Shown piece after piece: positions 1-8,708 of a stretch of 64,000 nucleotides of DNA. The notes beneath the pieces are model-generated. The model ran no database searches. It was not told the DNA's origin and saw only the letters and a program-made list of their open reading frames with translations. The stretch comes from Blastococcus litoris (GTDB lineage Bacteria > Actinomycetota > Actinomycetes > Mycobacteriales > Geodermatophilaceae): the NCBI RefSeq assembly GCF_003075095.1, contig NZ_QCZF01000001.1, positions 830,737 through 894,736 on the forward strand, given 5' to 3'. The first letter of the stretch is position 1. Each line of letters starts with the position of its first letter. Both the position numbers and the translations under genes were made by a program.

Positions 1-858
1 GCCCGATCCGTTGGAGGCGCGCACCGCCACCTCGGATCCTTCGCCGATCGTGGTCGGCGTGCCGGAGATGACGCCGTCGGGGGACAGGGTCAGGCCGTCG
101 GGCAGGGCGCCCGATTCGAGGTGGAAGGTCGGGGCCGGGTCGCTACCGGTGGTGTCGAACGCGAAGCGGTACGGCTGGCCGAGCGTCGCCGGGGGCGGGG
201 TGCCGGTGACCCGCAGCGACCCGGCCGGCGGGAGGACCTCGAGGTAGTAGAACTGGCTCTCCAGCGATCCGTCGGGGTACCGGACGTGGAACACGACCGA
301 GTACGTCCCCGCGGGACCGGTGGGCGTGCCGGAGACGAGCCCGTCGGCGCTCAGCTGGAGCCCGTCCGGCAGGCCGGAGGTGGAGAAGCTCGGGGACTGC
401 CGCGCCACGAGGATCTGGAAGCTGTAGGGCACGCCGACGGTGGCGGCCGGTGGCTGCCCGGTGACGACCGGCGCCGCGATGTCGAGGCAGACCTCGACGA
501 GCCGCCCCGTGTACCCGCTCTCCCCGATCACCCGGTAGGTGCGGCAGCTCTGGGTGGGTTCGGTCGGCGTGCCGTGCAGGAGCCCGTCCGGCTCGAGCGT
601 CAACCCGTCGAACGATGCGCCGAAGCCCACGTCCAGGGACAACCCCGTATCGGGGACGAGGGGGAACGGCACCTGGACGCTCAGCGGCTGACCCACGGTG
701 CCGCTCACGGACACGGTGGAGGCGATCTCGTCGCCCGCCCGCGCGCCGGTGGCGGAGGTGAGCACGGCTGCCGCGACGAGCGCGGTCACGGAGACGATCA
801 GCGCGAGGGCGCGACGGGTGCGGTGGCGGGCTGGGGCGGGGTGCGACGCGACGTCCAT
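1..858 (-). CDS. Secreted protein with putative Ig-like repeats (3' end outside window)
   Basis: Minus-strand frame open from ATG at 858 to the window edge, so only the N-terminal 286 residues are visible. A signal peptide is clear: basic start, hydrophobic run (ALALIVSVTALVAAAVL), probable cleavage after ARA near residue 41. Three repeats follow, each with the pattern xPxATVGxPYxF ... LPDGLxLxxDGxxxGTPT, at roughly residues 45-130, 131-215 and 216-286. This is the signature of 'putative Ig' (He_PIG-like) domains of exported or surface proteins. An SD (GGAGAG) sits just before the ATG. Function is unknown; binding or adhesion is only a family-level guess. Total length cannot be judged. Confidence 0.75.
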   Translation of the reverse strand, partial: MDVASHPAPARHRTRRALALIVSVTALVAAAVLTSATGARAGDEIASTVSVSGTVGQPLSVQVPFPLVPDTGLSLDVGFGASFDGLTLEPDGLLHGTPTEPTQSCRTYRVIGESGYTGRLVEVCLDIAAPVVTGQPPAATVGVPYSFQILVARQSPSFSTSGLPDGLQLSADGLVSGTPTGPAGTYSVVFHVRYPDGSLESQFYYLEVLPPAGSLRVTGTPPPATLGQPYRFAFDTTGSDPAPTFHLESGALPDGLTLSPDGVISGTPTTIGEGSEVAVRASNGSG

Positions 859-1022
859 GGGGCTCTCCGAATCTGGTCGTGCGGCCCGGTTCGGCCGACG
901 GGACCAGGTTCGTGCTGAGGAGACCCACTCCGGATCCGGCAGCAGGCGTATCTCCGGCCGCCGTTCGACCGCGGGCCCGGGCCGCGGCTGAGGCGACGTC
1001 CTACGCGGCGGAGGCGGGTACC

Positions 1023-4019
1023 TCAGCCAGCCGTGGGCGCGTCCTCCGGCGAGAGCAGGCCCAGCCGGTGCGCGACGGCCGCGGCCTCGATGCGCCCGGC
1101 GACGCCGAGCTTCGCGAGGATCCGGGACACGTGCACGCTGGCGGTCTTGGGGCTGATGAACAGGGCCGCCGCGATCTGCCCGTTCGAGCGACCTGCGGCG
1201 ATCAGCTCGAGGATCTCCCGCTCCCGCGGGGTCAGCCCGAACCGGGCCAAGGGATCGTCGGGTTCCGGGGACGGCGGACCGGAGTCGGTTGCCGGGGCCA
1301 GCTCCACCCGCGCCCGCCGGGCGAGCGCCGTCCCCTCGTCGACGAGCGGGTGCGCGCCGATGCGCCGGGCCAGCTCCACGGACTCCCGCAACGCCTCCGC
1401 ACCGAGGTCGCGGTCCGCTGCGGACACCGCCTCCGCCGCCACGCGCAGCAGCGCGTAGGACAGCAGCAGCGGCTCGCCCCGTTCGCGGCAGCTCGCGACC
1501 GCCGCCGACCACACGGCCAGCGCGGGTCCGCCGTCCAGACGGGCCAGCTCCGCCCGCACCAGCTCCCGGTAGACCGCCACGGACGACGTCCCGGTCGGCA
1601 GCCCCTCGGCGATCGCCGACAGCGCCGCGGCACCGGCACGGACCTCGTCGGGCACGGGAACGCGCAGGTCCCGGGCCCGGGTGGCGGCGTCAGCCTCCGT
1701 GCGCATGCCGAGCCAGACCAGCGGCCAGGCGTACCGGCCGAGCAACGTGCTGCCACCGGTGAGGGCGTCCGCGACGACCGCGCGGGCGGTGGCGAGGTCA
1801 CCGCGCGCCCGGGCCGACTCGGCCCCGACGTAAGCCAGCGGCTGCAGGAACTGGTCGTCGGTCACGTCTCCGAGCAGCGTGCGGACCTGCTCGGCGAACG
1901 CGGCGGCCTCGGGGTACCGCCCCGCGCCGACGGCGATCTCGGCGCGCACCTCCAGCAGCGTCGCGGCGAAGATCCCTTCCGGAGCCCCCGCCAGCGCCTC
2001 GGCGGCCGCGCGGTCCGCCTCGTCCCACCGCCCCAGGTGGAACAGCGACTCGACGCGGTTGCCCGTGAGGTAGGCACCGTAGGTGCGGCTCATCCCGACC
2101 CGCCCGGCGAGCGCGATGCCCTGCTCGGCGGCGGCCACCGCCGCCGCGGGGTGGCCGGCCAGCTCCAGCACGTCGGACTGGTTGATGTAGCCGCGGAGCG
2201 CGGTCTCGGCGATGCCCAGCTGCTCCGCCCGTTCCAGCCCCGCCCGCAGGGCCTCCAGCGCGGGGCCGACGTCGCCGACGTAGGCCTGCGCGGTGCCGAG
2301 GGTGATCAGCGCGTTGGCCTCCAGCGCCCCCGCGTCGGCCTGCCGGGCGGCGTCCACAGCGGCCTGCGCCGCCTCCCGCGCGGCCCCCAGGTCCCGCACG
2401 TGCGTGAGGCTCGTGGCGCGGCCGGTGAGCAGGGCCGCGCGGATGTGGCTGGGCCCCTCCGCGGGCAGCGCCCGCAGCGCCGCGTCGACGACGGCGAGCG
2501 CGTCGGCGTCCCGGCCGAGGGAGCGCAGCATGAAGGCCCGCCGGTCCAGCAGCTCGGGCAGCCGCTCCCGCTGGTCACCGTCCCCCAGCAGCTCCACGGC
2601 GCGGTCGACGAGGGCCAGCGCGCGCGTCGGCGAGCCCGCCTGGAGCGCGGCCTCGCAGGCCAGCCGGAGGACGCCGATCTGGTCGGTCCCCGCCCGCTGC
2701 TCGGCGTCCTCCACCCGGGGCCAGACCTCCAGCGCCCGTTCGAAGTGGCGTTGCGCCTCCGCGGGGGCGTAGGCCGCGGCGGCCTGGCGTCCCGCGTCGA
2801 CCGAGGCGCTCAGCGCCCGGGGCAGGTCCAGCGCGGCGTACCAGTGCAGGGCCAGCTGCGCGGCCGGCGAGGCGTCCCCGGCCAGGTCCGGCTCGGTCGA
2901 GAGCCGCTCGGCGTAGCGGGAGTGCAACCGCAGCTTCTCCCCGGGCAGCAGGTCGTCGTAGACCGCCTGCCGCAGCAGCGCGTGCCGGTAGGCGTAGCCG
3001 GTCCCGGAGTCGTCGACGACCAGGAACTGCCGGTCCACGACCTCGCGCAGGGCGGCGATCAGCACGGGCTCGTCGAGCCCGGCCACGGCGGCCAGCAGGC
3101 GGTCGGAGACGGAGCGCCCGGCGGCCGACGCCGCGCGCAGCAGCTGCTGCGCGGGGTCGGACAGGGCGTCGACCCGGGAGAGCAGCACGTCGCGCAGCGA
3201 CTCGGGTACCTCGCTGAGGGGCTCGCCCACGCGCACGGCGGCAGTGATCTCCTCCACCAGGAAGGGGTTGCCCTCCGACCGGTCGGTGACCAGGGCCAGC
3301 AGCCCCGGGTCCGGCGCGCTGCCGAGGATGGCGCGCAGCAGTGCGGCGACCTCGGGTCCGGTGAAGCCGCGCAACTGGAGGGTGCGCACCGACGGATCCC
3401 GCTCCCAGGCGCGCAGGAACGGGCGCAGCGGGTGCCGCCGGTGCAGCTCGTCGGACCGGAAGGTCATGAGCAGGCACACCCGAGCGGTGCGCAGCGTGCG
3501 CACCAGGAAGGCGAGCAGTTCCGTCGTCGACTGGTCGGCCCAGTGGACGTCCTCGACGACGAGCAGCAGCGGGGCCCGGCCCGCCACCCGCTCGAGGACG
3601 CCGAGCACCAGTTCGAGCAGCTGGCCCGTGCTCGCACCCGCGGTGTGCGAGGACTGCCAGCTGCCGGGGTCGAGGTCGGGCAGCAGCCGGGACAGCTCGG
3701 CGCGCGCGGGGCCCAGCAGCGGTTCCAGGTCGACCGGGCGCGTGGTCCTGGCCAGCGTGCGGAGGGCCTCGACGAGCGGGACCAGGGGCATGCCGTCGGC
3801 GCCGAGCTCCACGCACTGCCCGCGCAGCACGCGGAACCCCTCCCGCTCGGCGGTGGCAGTGGCCTCGGCGACCAGCCGGCTCTTGCCCATGCCCGCCTCG
3901 CCACCGACCAGGACGCACCGCGACGTCCCGCCGGCGACGTCCCCGAGCGTCTCGGTGAGCGCGGCCAGCTCCTCGTCGCGACCGACGAACACCGGGCTCG
4001 TCACCCCGCCGACGACCAT
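1023..4019 (-). CDS. LAL-type LuxR family regulator with N-terminal AAA ATPase
   Basis: 998 residues. An AAA_16-type ATPase comes first: 'FVGRDEEL' at about 11-18, Walker A GEAGMGKS at about 40-47, Walker B LLLVVEDVHWAD further on. A long alanine- and leucine-rich middle resembles TPR-like helices. The C-terminal ~65 residues form a LuxR helix-turn-helix (LTPREREILELIAAGRSNGQIA...VHVSRILAKLG). This is the MalT/LAL layout of large signal-responsive transcription activators. The frame stays open upstream to 5288, but the start chosen at 4019 gives the usual short lead into GRDEEL, and the extension would run antisense to two VOC genes and the GNAT gene. It stands alone on its strand; the ligand and targets cannot be read from sequence. 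Confidence 0.9.
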   Translation of the reverse strand: MVVGGVTSPVFVGRDEELAALTETLGDVAGGTSRCVLVGGEAGMGKSRLVAEATATAEREGFRVLRGQCVELGADGMPLVPLVEALRTLARTTRPVDLEPLLGPARAELSRLLPDLDPGSWQSSHTAGASTGQLLELVLGVLERVAGRAPLLLVVEDVHWADQSTTELLAFLVRTLRTARVCLLMTFRSDELHRRHPLRPFLRAWERDPSVRTLQLRGFTGPEVAALLRAILGSAPDPGLLALVTDRSEGNPFLVEEITAAVRVGEPLSEVPESLRDVLLSRVDALSDPAQQLLRAASAAGRSVSDRLLAAVAGLDEPVLIAALREVVDRQFLVVDDSGTGYAYRHALLRQAVYDDLLPGEKLRLHSRYAERLSTEPDLAGDASPAAQLALHWYAALDLPRALSASVDAGRQAAAAYAPAEAQRHFERALEVWPRVEDAEQRAGTDQIGVLRLACEAALQAGSPTRALALVDRAVELLGDGDQRERLPELLDRRAFMLRSLGRDADALAVVDAALRALPAEGPSHIRAALLTGRATSLTHVRDLGAAREAAQAAVDAARQADAGALEANALITLGTAQAYVGDVGPALEALRAGLERAEQLGIAETALRGYINQSDVLELAGHPAAAVAAAEQGIALAGRVGMSRTYGAYLTGNRVESLFHLGRWDEADRAAAEALAGAPEGIFAATLLEVRAEIAVGAGRYPEAAAFAEQVRTLLGDVTDDQFLQPLAYVGAESARARGDLATARAVVADALTGGSTLLGRYAWPLVWLGMRTEADAATRARDLRVPVPDEVRAGAAALSAIAEGLPTGTSSVAVYRELVRAELARLDGGPALAVWSAAVASCRERGEPLLLSYALLRVAAEAVSAADRDLGAEALRESVELARRIGAHPLVDEGTALARRARVELAPATDSGPPSPEPDDPLARFGLTPREREILELIAAGRSNGQIAAALFISPKTASVHVSRILAKLGVAGRIEAAAVAHRLGLLSPEDAPTAG

Positions 4020-4166
4020 CGCCCACCCGCCTCGGTCCCGAGCCCCCGAACGGACTCGGCCGCAGTGTCCAGCGCGTCGGAGCCGGGCCGCAACGCCCTG
4101 GTCCGCGCCGCGTGACCCCGGTCGGTGGGGTGGCAGGACCGGGTGCCCCTGCCCAGGATCGGTCTC

Positions 4167-4547
4167 GTGACCCCCCGCATCCGGCTGACCGCGCCCGTCC
4201 TCGGCACGCCGGACCCACAGGAGCTGGCCCGCTTCTACCAGCGGCTGCTGGACTGGCCGCTCCGGGACGACGGGCCGGAGTGGGCCACCCTCCGGCCGGA
4301 GGACGGCAGCACCGGGCTGTCGTTCCAGCGCGAGCCCGGCCACGTGCCGCCGGTGTGGCCGCCGGAGCCCGGGACCCAGCAGATGCAGCAGCACCTCGAC
4401 CTCGAGGTCGACGACCTCGATGCCGCGTCGGCCCTGGCCGAGGCCGCCGGCGCCCGGCTGCTGAACACCTACACCGAGCCGCACGAGCAGGTGCGCACCT
4501 ACGCCGACCCGGCCGGCCACCCGTTCTGCCTGTTCGTCCGCACCTGA
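4167..4547 (+). CDS. VOC family protein (first of tandem pair)
   Basis: 126 residues, a single glyoxalase/bleomycin-resistance fold (VOC) unit. The visible pattern is TPDPQELARFYQRLLDW at the start, HLDLEVDDLDAA in the middle and DPAGHPFCLF near the end, typical of the actinobacterial Glyoxalase_6-like group. The upstream frame extends to 4125, but GTG at 4167 has a CAGGAT -10-like hexamer 7 nt before it, so a leaderless start there is preferred. The next gene is a clear paralogue 15 nt downstream with the shared strings HVPPVWP and DPAGHPFCL. Substrate unknown; these proteins range from metalloenzymes to resistance binders. Confidence 0.85.
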   Translation: MTPRIRLTAPVLGTPDPQELARFYQRLLDWPLRDDGPEWATLRPEDGSTGLSFQREPGHVPPVWPPEPGTQQMQQHLDLEVDDLDAASALAEAAGARLLNTYTEPHEQVRTYADPAGHPFCLFVRT

Positions 4548-4562
4548 CCGAGGAGCCCGTCG

Positions 4563-4934
4563 ATGGCCCGCTTCACCCTCACCGGCACCGTGCTCGACAG
4601 CCCCGACCCGAAGGGCCTGGCGCTCTTCTACCAGCAGCTGCTGGGCTGGCCGTTCGGCACCGAGGAGCCCGAGTGGGTGACCCTGCGGCCCGCGGACGGG
4701 AGCGCCGGGCTCGCGTTCCAGCTGGAGGAGGAGCACGTGCCGCCGGTCTGGCCGGCCGGGGACGGCGACCCCCGCATGCAGCTGCACCTCGACATCGAGG
4801 TCGACGACCTGGAGTCCGCCGTCGACGCTGCCGTGGCCGCCGGTGCCACGGTGGCCGGGTTCCAGCCGCAGGACGACGTCCGGGTGTGCCTGGATCCCGC
4901 CGGCCACCCGTTCTGCCTCTGGGTGGACGCCTGA
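4563..4934 (+). CDS. VOC family protein (second of tandem pair)
   Basis: 123 residues, paralogous to the gene just upstream and probably co-transcribed with it. SD GAGGAG lies in the 15-nt gap before the ATG. Same VOC fold markers: DSPDPKGLALFYQQLLGW, HLDIEVDDLESAV and DPAGHPFCLW. The pair looks like a local tandem duplication; VOC proteins act as dimers or double modules, so a heterodimer is possible but unproven. Substrate unknown. Confidence 0.85.
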   Translation: MARFTLTGTVLDSPDPKGLALFYQQLLGWPFGTEEPEWVTLRPADGSAGLAFQLEEEHVPPVWPAGDGDPRMQLHLDIEVDDLESAVDAAVAAGATVAGFQPQDDVRVCLDPAGHPFCLWVDA

Positions 4935-4963
4935 AATCGGTGGCCCGTCCCGACCGGGCCACC

Positions 4964-4969
4964 TAACCT
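4964..4969 (+). promoter_or_regulatory. -10 box of leaderless GNAT gene
   Basis: TAACCT ends 8 nt before the GTG at 4978. This matches the actinobacterial TAnnnT -10 and places the transcription start at or next to the start codon. Confidence 0.45.
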
Positions 4970-4977
4970 CCGACGAC

Positions 4978-5985
4978 GTGGCCGACCTCCCCGCTCTCCC
5001 CGACGGCCTGACCGTCCGCCCCCTCACCGCCGACGACGTGGTGCAGGCCGCGGCGATGCTGGAGGAGGCGGAGAAGTCCGACGACACCGGCGAGCACTGG
5101 AGTCCGGACGACCTCACCGAGTGGTGGGTGAACGACCTCTTCGACCTCGAGCGCGACAGCCTGGCCGTGACCTCGCCCGACGGCGAGCTCGTGGCCTGGG
5201 CCACGGTGCTCGCGCTGCCGGACTTCCGCGACGCCTTCCGCATCACCCTCGAGGCGCGGGTGCACCCCGCCTGGCGCGAGCGCGGCATCGGCCGGGCGCT
5301 GCTGGCCTGGCAGCTCCAGCGCGGACGCGAGGTGCACGCCGAGCGGCACCCGGAGGCCCCCGCCGTGCTGGCGGTCGAGGTCTACACGTCGATGCCCGCC
5401 CTGGAGGGCCTGGCACGGCGCGCAGGGCTCACCGAGGAGCGCTGGTACTTCGTCATGGAGCGACCGCTGACCGACCTGCCCGCCGTCCCGGCGGTGCCGG
5501 GGGTCGAGCTCGTCCCGTTCGGCTGGGACCGCGACGAGGAGGTCCGCCGGGCGCACAACGCCGCGTTCACCGAGCACCACGGGTCCGCGGAGCGGGACCG
5601 GGCCACCTGGCAGACGTTGTTCACCGGCCAGCGCGGGTTCCGCCCCGAGCTGTCCTCGCTCGCCGTGGCCGACGGCGCCGTCGTCGCCTACTCGCTGGCC
5701 TACGTGTTCGAGGCCGACACCGCGGCCAACGGCTACGAGACGGTCGACCTCGGCCAGATCGGCGTCCTGCCGTCGGCCCGGGGCCGCGGTCTGGCCAAGG
5801 CCACGATCGCGTCGGTGCTCCACGCCGCGGCCGGCCGCGGTTTCCGCGCGGCCGCCCTCTCCGTCGACAGCGAGAACGTGACCGGCGCGCTGGCGCTCTA
5901 CGAGGGCCTGGGCTTCGCGAGGCGCCGGACGCAGATCCAGTGGGCGCTGGAACTCCCTCCGCTGGGGGCCGACGGCGCTGCGTAG
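4978..5985 (+). CDS. GNAT family N-acetyltransferase with two GNAT domains
   Basis: 335 residues with two GNAT modules. Each half has an acetyl-CoA-binding motif A: VHPAWRERGIGRALL in the N half (about residues 95-110) and VLPSARGRGLAKATI in the C half (about 255-270). Tandem GNAT proteins of this size include mycothiol synthase and antibiotic or amine acetyltransferases. I see no decisive MshD-specific feature, so only the family is called. The open frame begins earlier (4843), inside the VOC gene; GTG at 4978 is chosen because TAACCT lies 8 nt upstream and the residues from there (LTVRPLTADDV) begin a normal GNAT strand 1. Confidence 0.85.
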   Translation: MADLPALPDGLTVRPLTADDVVQAAAMLEEAEKSDDTGEHWSPDDLTEWWVNDLFDLERDSLAVTSPDGELVAWATVLALPDFRDAFRITLEARVHPAWRERGIGRALLAWQLQRGREVHAERHPEAPAVLAVEVYTSMPALEGLARRAGLTEERWYFVMERPLTDLPAVPAVPGVELVPFGWDRDEEVRRAHNAAFTEHHGSAERDRATWQTLFTGQRGFRPELSSLAVADGAVVAYSLAYVFEADTAANGYETVDLGQIGVLPSARGRGLAKATIASVLHAAAGRGFRAAALSVDSENVTGALALYEGLGFARRRTQIQWALELPPLGADGAA

Positions 5986-5988
5986 GGT
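5983..5988 (+). promoter_or_regulatory. -10 box of leaderless SCO6745-family gene
   Basis: TAGGGT followed by exactly 7 nt and then ATG at 5996. The TAG also serves as the stop codon of the GNAT gene. Confidence 0.5.
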
Positions 5989-5995
5989 GCGGCCC

Positions 5996-6859
5996 ATGGT
6001 CAGCGCCGATCACTTCGACCCCGCCCTCGTGGGCCGCGCCCACCGCGCGGTCGACCCCCTGCACTCGCAGCTGTACTTCGCGCCCGAGCACGACGAGCAC
6101 TTCAGCGCGATCGGCCTGCGGCCGGGGCGGATGTCGTACTTCGCCGGCCGGGCCGCGCCCATGGGTGCGGTCGGCGCGGGCGTGGTGACGGCGACCTTCT
6201 TCAACTTCTCGCCGTCCCTGGTCGCGCACATGATCCCGCGCGCCTGGACCCTCGCCTCTCCCGAGCAGGTGCTCGCCGCCCGGCTGGACGCCGCCCGCGC
6301 GTCGCTCACCCGGATGCTCGGCGACGCGGCCGGCTCCGACGAGGTCGTCGAGCTCGGCGGGCTGCTGCGCGAGGCGTGCGCCGGCCTCACCACCGAGGGG
6401 CGTCCGCTCTTCGCCGGGCACGCGGACCTGCCGTGGCCCGAGGAGCCGCTGCTGGCGGTGTGGCACGGCGCGACCCTGCTGCGGGAGCACCGCGGCGACG
6501 GGCACGTCGCCGTCCTGCTGCACGCCGGGCTCACCGGCCTCGAGGCGCTGATCACCCACTCGGCCACCGGCCGAGGCTTCACCGAGCCGGCCGCCAAGGC
6601 CACCCGTGGCTGGAAGGACGAGGAGTGGGCGGCCGCCTGCTCGGCCCTGGCCGGACGCGGGCTCCTCGACGACGCAGGGCTGACCGCCGACGGCGAGCAG
6701 CTGCGCGCGCACATCGAGGTGCAGACCGACGCCCTGGCCGCCGACCCGTGGTTGTCGCTCGGTGCGGAGCGGACGGCACGGGTGGTCGAGCTGGGCAAGG
6801 GGCTGTCGCGGCGGCTGGTCGAGGCGGGCGCCTTCGGGCAGGGGATCTTCGGTCGCTGA
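5996..6859 (+). CDS. SCO6745 family protein
   Basis: 287 residues. The opening (ARxAHRAVDPLHSQLYFAPE...GLRPGRMSYFAGRAAPMGAV...ATFFNFSP) and the later segments LPWPEEPLLAVWHGATLLREHRGDGHVA and RGWKDEEWAAA match the actinobacterial SCO6745 family, which has no established biochemical role. The C-terminal half resembles a winged-helix layout, so a DNA- or ligand-binding role has been suspected for the family; that is inference. GTG at 5987 is an alternative start, but ATG 5996 sits 7 nt after TAGGGT. It begins 10 nt after the GNAT stop and is followed by a separately promoted transporter. Confidence 0.8.
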   Translation: MVSADHFDPALVGRAHRAVDPLHSQLYFAPEHDEHFSAIGLRPGRMSYFAGRAAPMGAVGAGVVTATFFNFSPSLVAHMIPRAWTLASPEQVLAARLDAARASLTRMLGDAAGSDEVVELGGLLREACAGLTTEGRPLFAGHADLPWPEEPLLAVWHGATLLREHRGDGHVAVLLHAGLTGLEALITHSATGRGFTEPAAKATRGWKDEEWAAACSALAGRGLLDDAGLTADGEQLRAHIEVQTDALAADPWLSLGAERTARVVELGKGLSRRLVEAGAFGQGIFGR

Positions 6860-6875
6860 CCGGTCCGCTGCTGCA

Positions 6876-6881
6876 TAGGGT
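6876..6881 (+). promoter_or_regulatory. -10 box upstream of DASS transporter
   Basis: TAGGGT; the predicted transcript start (about 6888) leaves a ~22-nt leader with SD GGGAGG before ATG 6910. Confidence 0.4.
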
Positions 6882-6909
6882 CTGGCCAGGTCCCAGCACG
6901 GGAGGCGCC

Positions 6910-8529
6910 ATGACCGCGACGGAGCGGCAGCAGGGCCAGGTACAGCGCACCGACGTCGAGGCCGCTTTCCGCGGCAGCGCGACCTACCGGAGCCTGGGGG
7001 AGCAGACCCTCAGCCCCGCCGAGGAGCGCTTCGAGAAGGGCCGTCGCACCGTCGGGCTGTTCCTCGCCCCGGTGGTGACGATCGTGTTCGCGCTGCTGCC
7101 GATCGACCTGCCGCGCGACCAGCACCTGCTCGCGGCGATCCTGCTCGGCGTCATCGTCCTGTGGATCACCGAGCCGGTGCCGATCCCCGTCGGCGGCCTG
7201 ATCGGCATCGGGGCGATCGTGGTCCTCGGTGTGGTGCCGGCCGACGACGCGCTCGCGCCGTTCGGGTCGACGACGGTCTTCACCTTCATCGGTGCGTTCA
7301 TCCTCGCCATGGCCATGCTGAAGCACGGCCTCGCGCGGCGGTTCGCGATGTTCGTGCTGTCGCTGACGTGGGTCGGCGCCTCGACGTACCGGGTGGTCAT
7401 CGCGTTCGGCGCCATCACGGCGCTGCTGTCGGCCTTCGTGTCCAACACGGCCACCGTCGCGATGCTGCTGCCGACGGCGCTGGGCATCATCGCCGTGATC
7501 GCCAAGCTCCTGCAGGACAAGGAACTGGTGAAGCCCGACTTCGACCCGCTGCGCCTGCGGGTCGGCGTGGCCGTGATGCTGATGCTCGCCTACGGCGCCA
7601 GTGTCGGCGGGCTGCTCACCCCCGTCGGCACACCGCCCAACCTGATCGGCCGCGGGCTGATCGAGGAGGCGACGGGGGAGCGGATCGGCTTCCTCGACTG
7701 GATGCTGATGGCCGCGCCCATCTGCGCGCTGATGTTCGTCGCGCTGGCCGCCGTCCTGCTGCTGCTCAACAAGCCGGAGATCCGGCGCATCGAGGGCGTC
7801 AGCGAGTACGTGCAGGCCGAGCGGGCCGAGCTCGGGAAGTTCTCCCAGGCCGAGAAGAACACCCTGATCGCCTTCACGGTGACCGTCGCGTGCTGGATCT
7901 TCCCCGGTGTCATCGCGCTCACCGCCGGCACCGAGTCCGACCTGTACGCGACGATCAGCGACCGGATGGACGAGGGCGTCATCGCCGTCCTCGGCGCCTC
8001 GTTGCTGTTCCTGCTGCCCACCGACTGGAAGGCGCGGGAGTTCACGCTCAACTGGAGCGACGCCGCCAAGATCGACTGGGGCACGATCCTGCTCTTCGGG
8101 ACCGGCATCATCTTCGGCTCGCTGCTGGCCAGCACGGGCCTGGCCGAGACGATCGGCGAGGCGTCGGCGGACTCCCTCGGCCTGACCAGCACCTTCGCCA
8201 TCACGATCTTCGCGGTGATCCTGGCGATCATCATCAGCGAGACGACGAGCAACACCGCGTCGGCGGCCGTCGTCGTGCCGATCATCATCCCGGTGGCGAT
8301 GGCGGCCGGCATCAACCCGTTCGTGCCGGCGCTGGCGGCGACGTTCGCCGCGTCGTTCGGCTTCATGCTGCCGGTCTCCACGCCGCAGAACGCCATCGCC
8401 TACGGCTCGGGCGTCGTGCCCATCACCAAGATGATCAGGTCCGGCTTCTCGTTCGACGTCCTCGGCGCCCTGCTCATCGTGGTGCTGCTGCCCGTCATGG
8501 TCGACCTGGTGCTCGGTTCGGTCGGCTGA
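6910..8529 (+). CDS. DASS/SLC13 family sodium-dependent anion (dicarboxylate) transporter
   Basis: 539 residues with about 11-13 hydrophobic segments. Family landmarks are the two SNT motifs (AFVSNTATVAMLLPTA in the first half, ISETTSNTASAAVVVPI in the second) that form the Na+/carboxylate sites of VcINDY-type proteins, plus TPVGTPPNLIGRG. A soluble N-terminal stretch of about 45 residues precedes the first TM segment. ATG 6910 is preceded by SD GGGAGG. The likely role is Na+-coupled uptake of C4-dicarboxylates or related anions across the plasma membrane. The substrate within DASS is not decidable from sequence. Confidence 0.9.
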   Translation: MTATERQQGQVQRTDVEAAFRGSATYRSLGEQTLSPAEERFEKGRRTVGLFLAPVVTIVFALLPIDLPRDQHLLAAILLGVIVLWITEPVPIPVGGLIGIGAIVVLGVVPADDALAPFGSTTVFTFIGAFILAMAMLKHGLARRFAMFVLSLTWVGASTYRVVIAFGAITALLSAFVSNTATVAMLLPTALGIIAVIAKLLQDKELVKPDFDPLRLRVGVAVMLMLAYGASVGGLLTPVGTPPNLIGRGLIEEATGERIGFLDWMLMAAPICALMFVALAAVLLLLNKPEIRRIEGVSEYVQAERAELGKFSQAEKNTLIAFTVTVACWIFPGVIALTAGTESDLYATISDRMDEGVIAVLGASLLFLLPTDWKAREFTLNWSDAAKIDWGTILLFGTGIIFGSLLASTGLAETIGEASADSLGLTSTFAITIFAVILAIIISETTSNTASAAVVVPIIIPVAMAAGINPFVPALAATFAASFGFMLPVSTPQNAIAYGSGVVPITKMIRSGFSFDVLGALLIVVLLPVMVDLVLGSVG

Positions 8530-8636
8530 CCGCCGTCGGCCGTTCACCCGCTGGGGCGACGCGCGCTGGACACGCCGTGACACCATGGACGACGGCCTCC
8601 GGACGGACGGAGGCGCCGACAGGGAGGGGTGAGCGC

Positions 8637-8684
8637 ATGCGCAGCGAACCTCCCAGTACCGCTCTCGAGGTCCTCCCCGCCTGA
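8637..8684 (+). CDS. Putative leader peptide of corA (15 aa, MRSEPPSTALEVLPA)
   Basis: A 15-codon ORF with a strong SD (GGGAGG at 8622-8627, 9 nt before the ATG) sits 24 nt upstream of the corA start. Its last six codons form the 5' arm of a hairpin whose 3' arm carries the corA SD, and its TGA falls in the hairpin loop. It contains a Pro-Pro pair and a further Pro near the end. Salmonella corA and mgtA are known to have proline-containing leader peptides (CorL, MgtL) that couple leader translation to downstream expression. The resemblance is in architecture only and the homology is inferred, not shown. Confidence 0.5.
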   Translation: MRSEPPSTALEVLPA

Positions 8685-8705
8685 TCGGCGGCGCGCGAGG
8701 ACCTC
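8667..8705 (+). promoter_or_regulatory. Hairpin masking the corA ribosome-binding site
   Basis: GAGGTCCTC (8667-8675) pairs perfectly with GAGGACCTC (8697-8705). An inner CCGCC/GGCGG stem (8677-8681 with 8687-8691) closes a small loop holding the leader-peptide stop codon. The 3' arm contains GAGGA, 7 nt before GTG 8709. A ribosome on the leader ORF would open the stem and expose this SD, so the layout suggests translational control of corA. It could instead act as an attenuator if translation starts at ATG 8748. Confidence 0.5.
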
Positions 8706-8708
8706 CCG

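Noticed and set aside
879..4115. 1078-codon open frame on the plus strand opposite the LAL regulator
   Set aside because: Antisense mirror of a high-GC gene; the product is Arg/Gly/Pro/Gln low complexity without domains.
4020..5288. N-terminal extension of the LAL regulator frame
   Set aside because: Lies antisense to two VOC genes and a GNAT gene with clear domains; residues before 4019 have no family similarity.
6010..8586. 858-codon minus-strand frame opposite the SCO6745 and DASS genes
   Set aside because: Shadow of well-supported plus-strand genes; the product is a His/Asp/Arg-rich repeat-like artefact.
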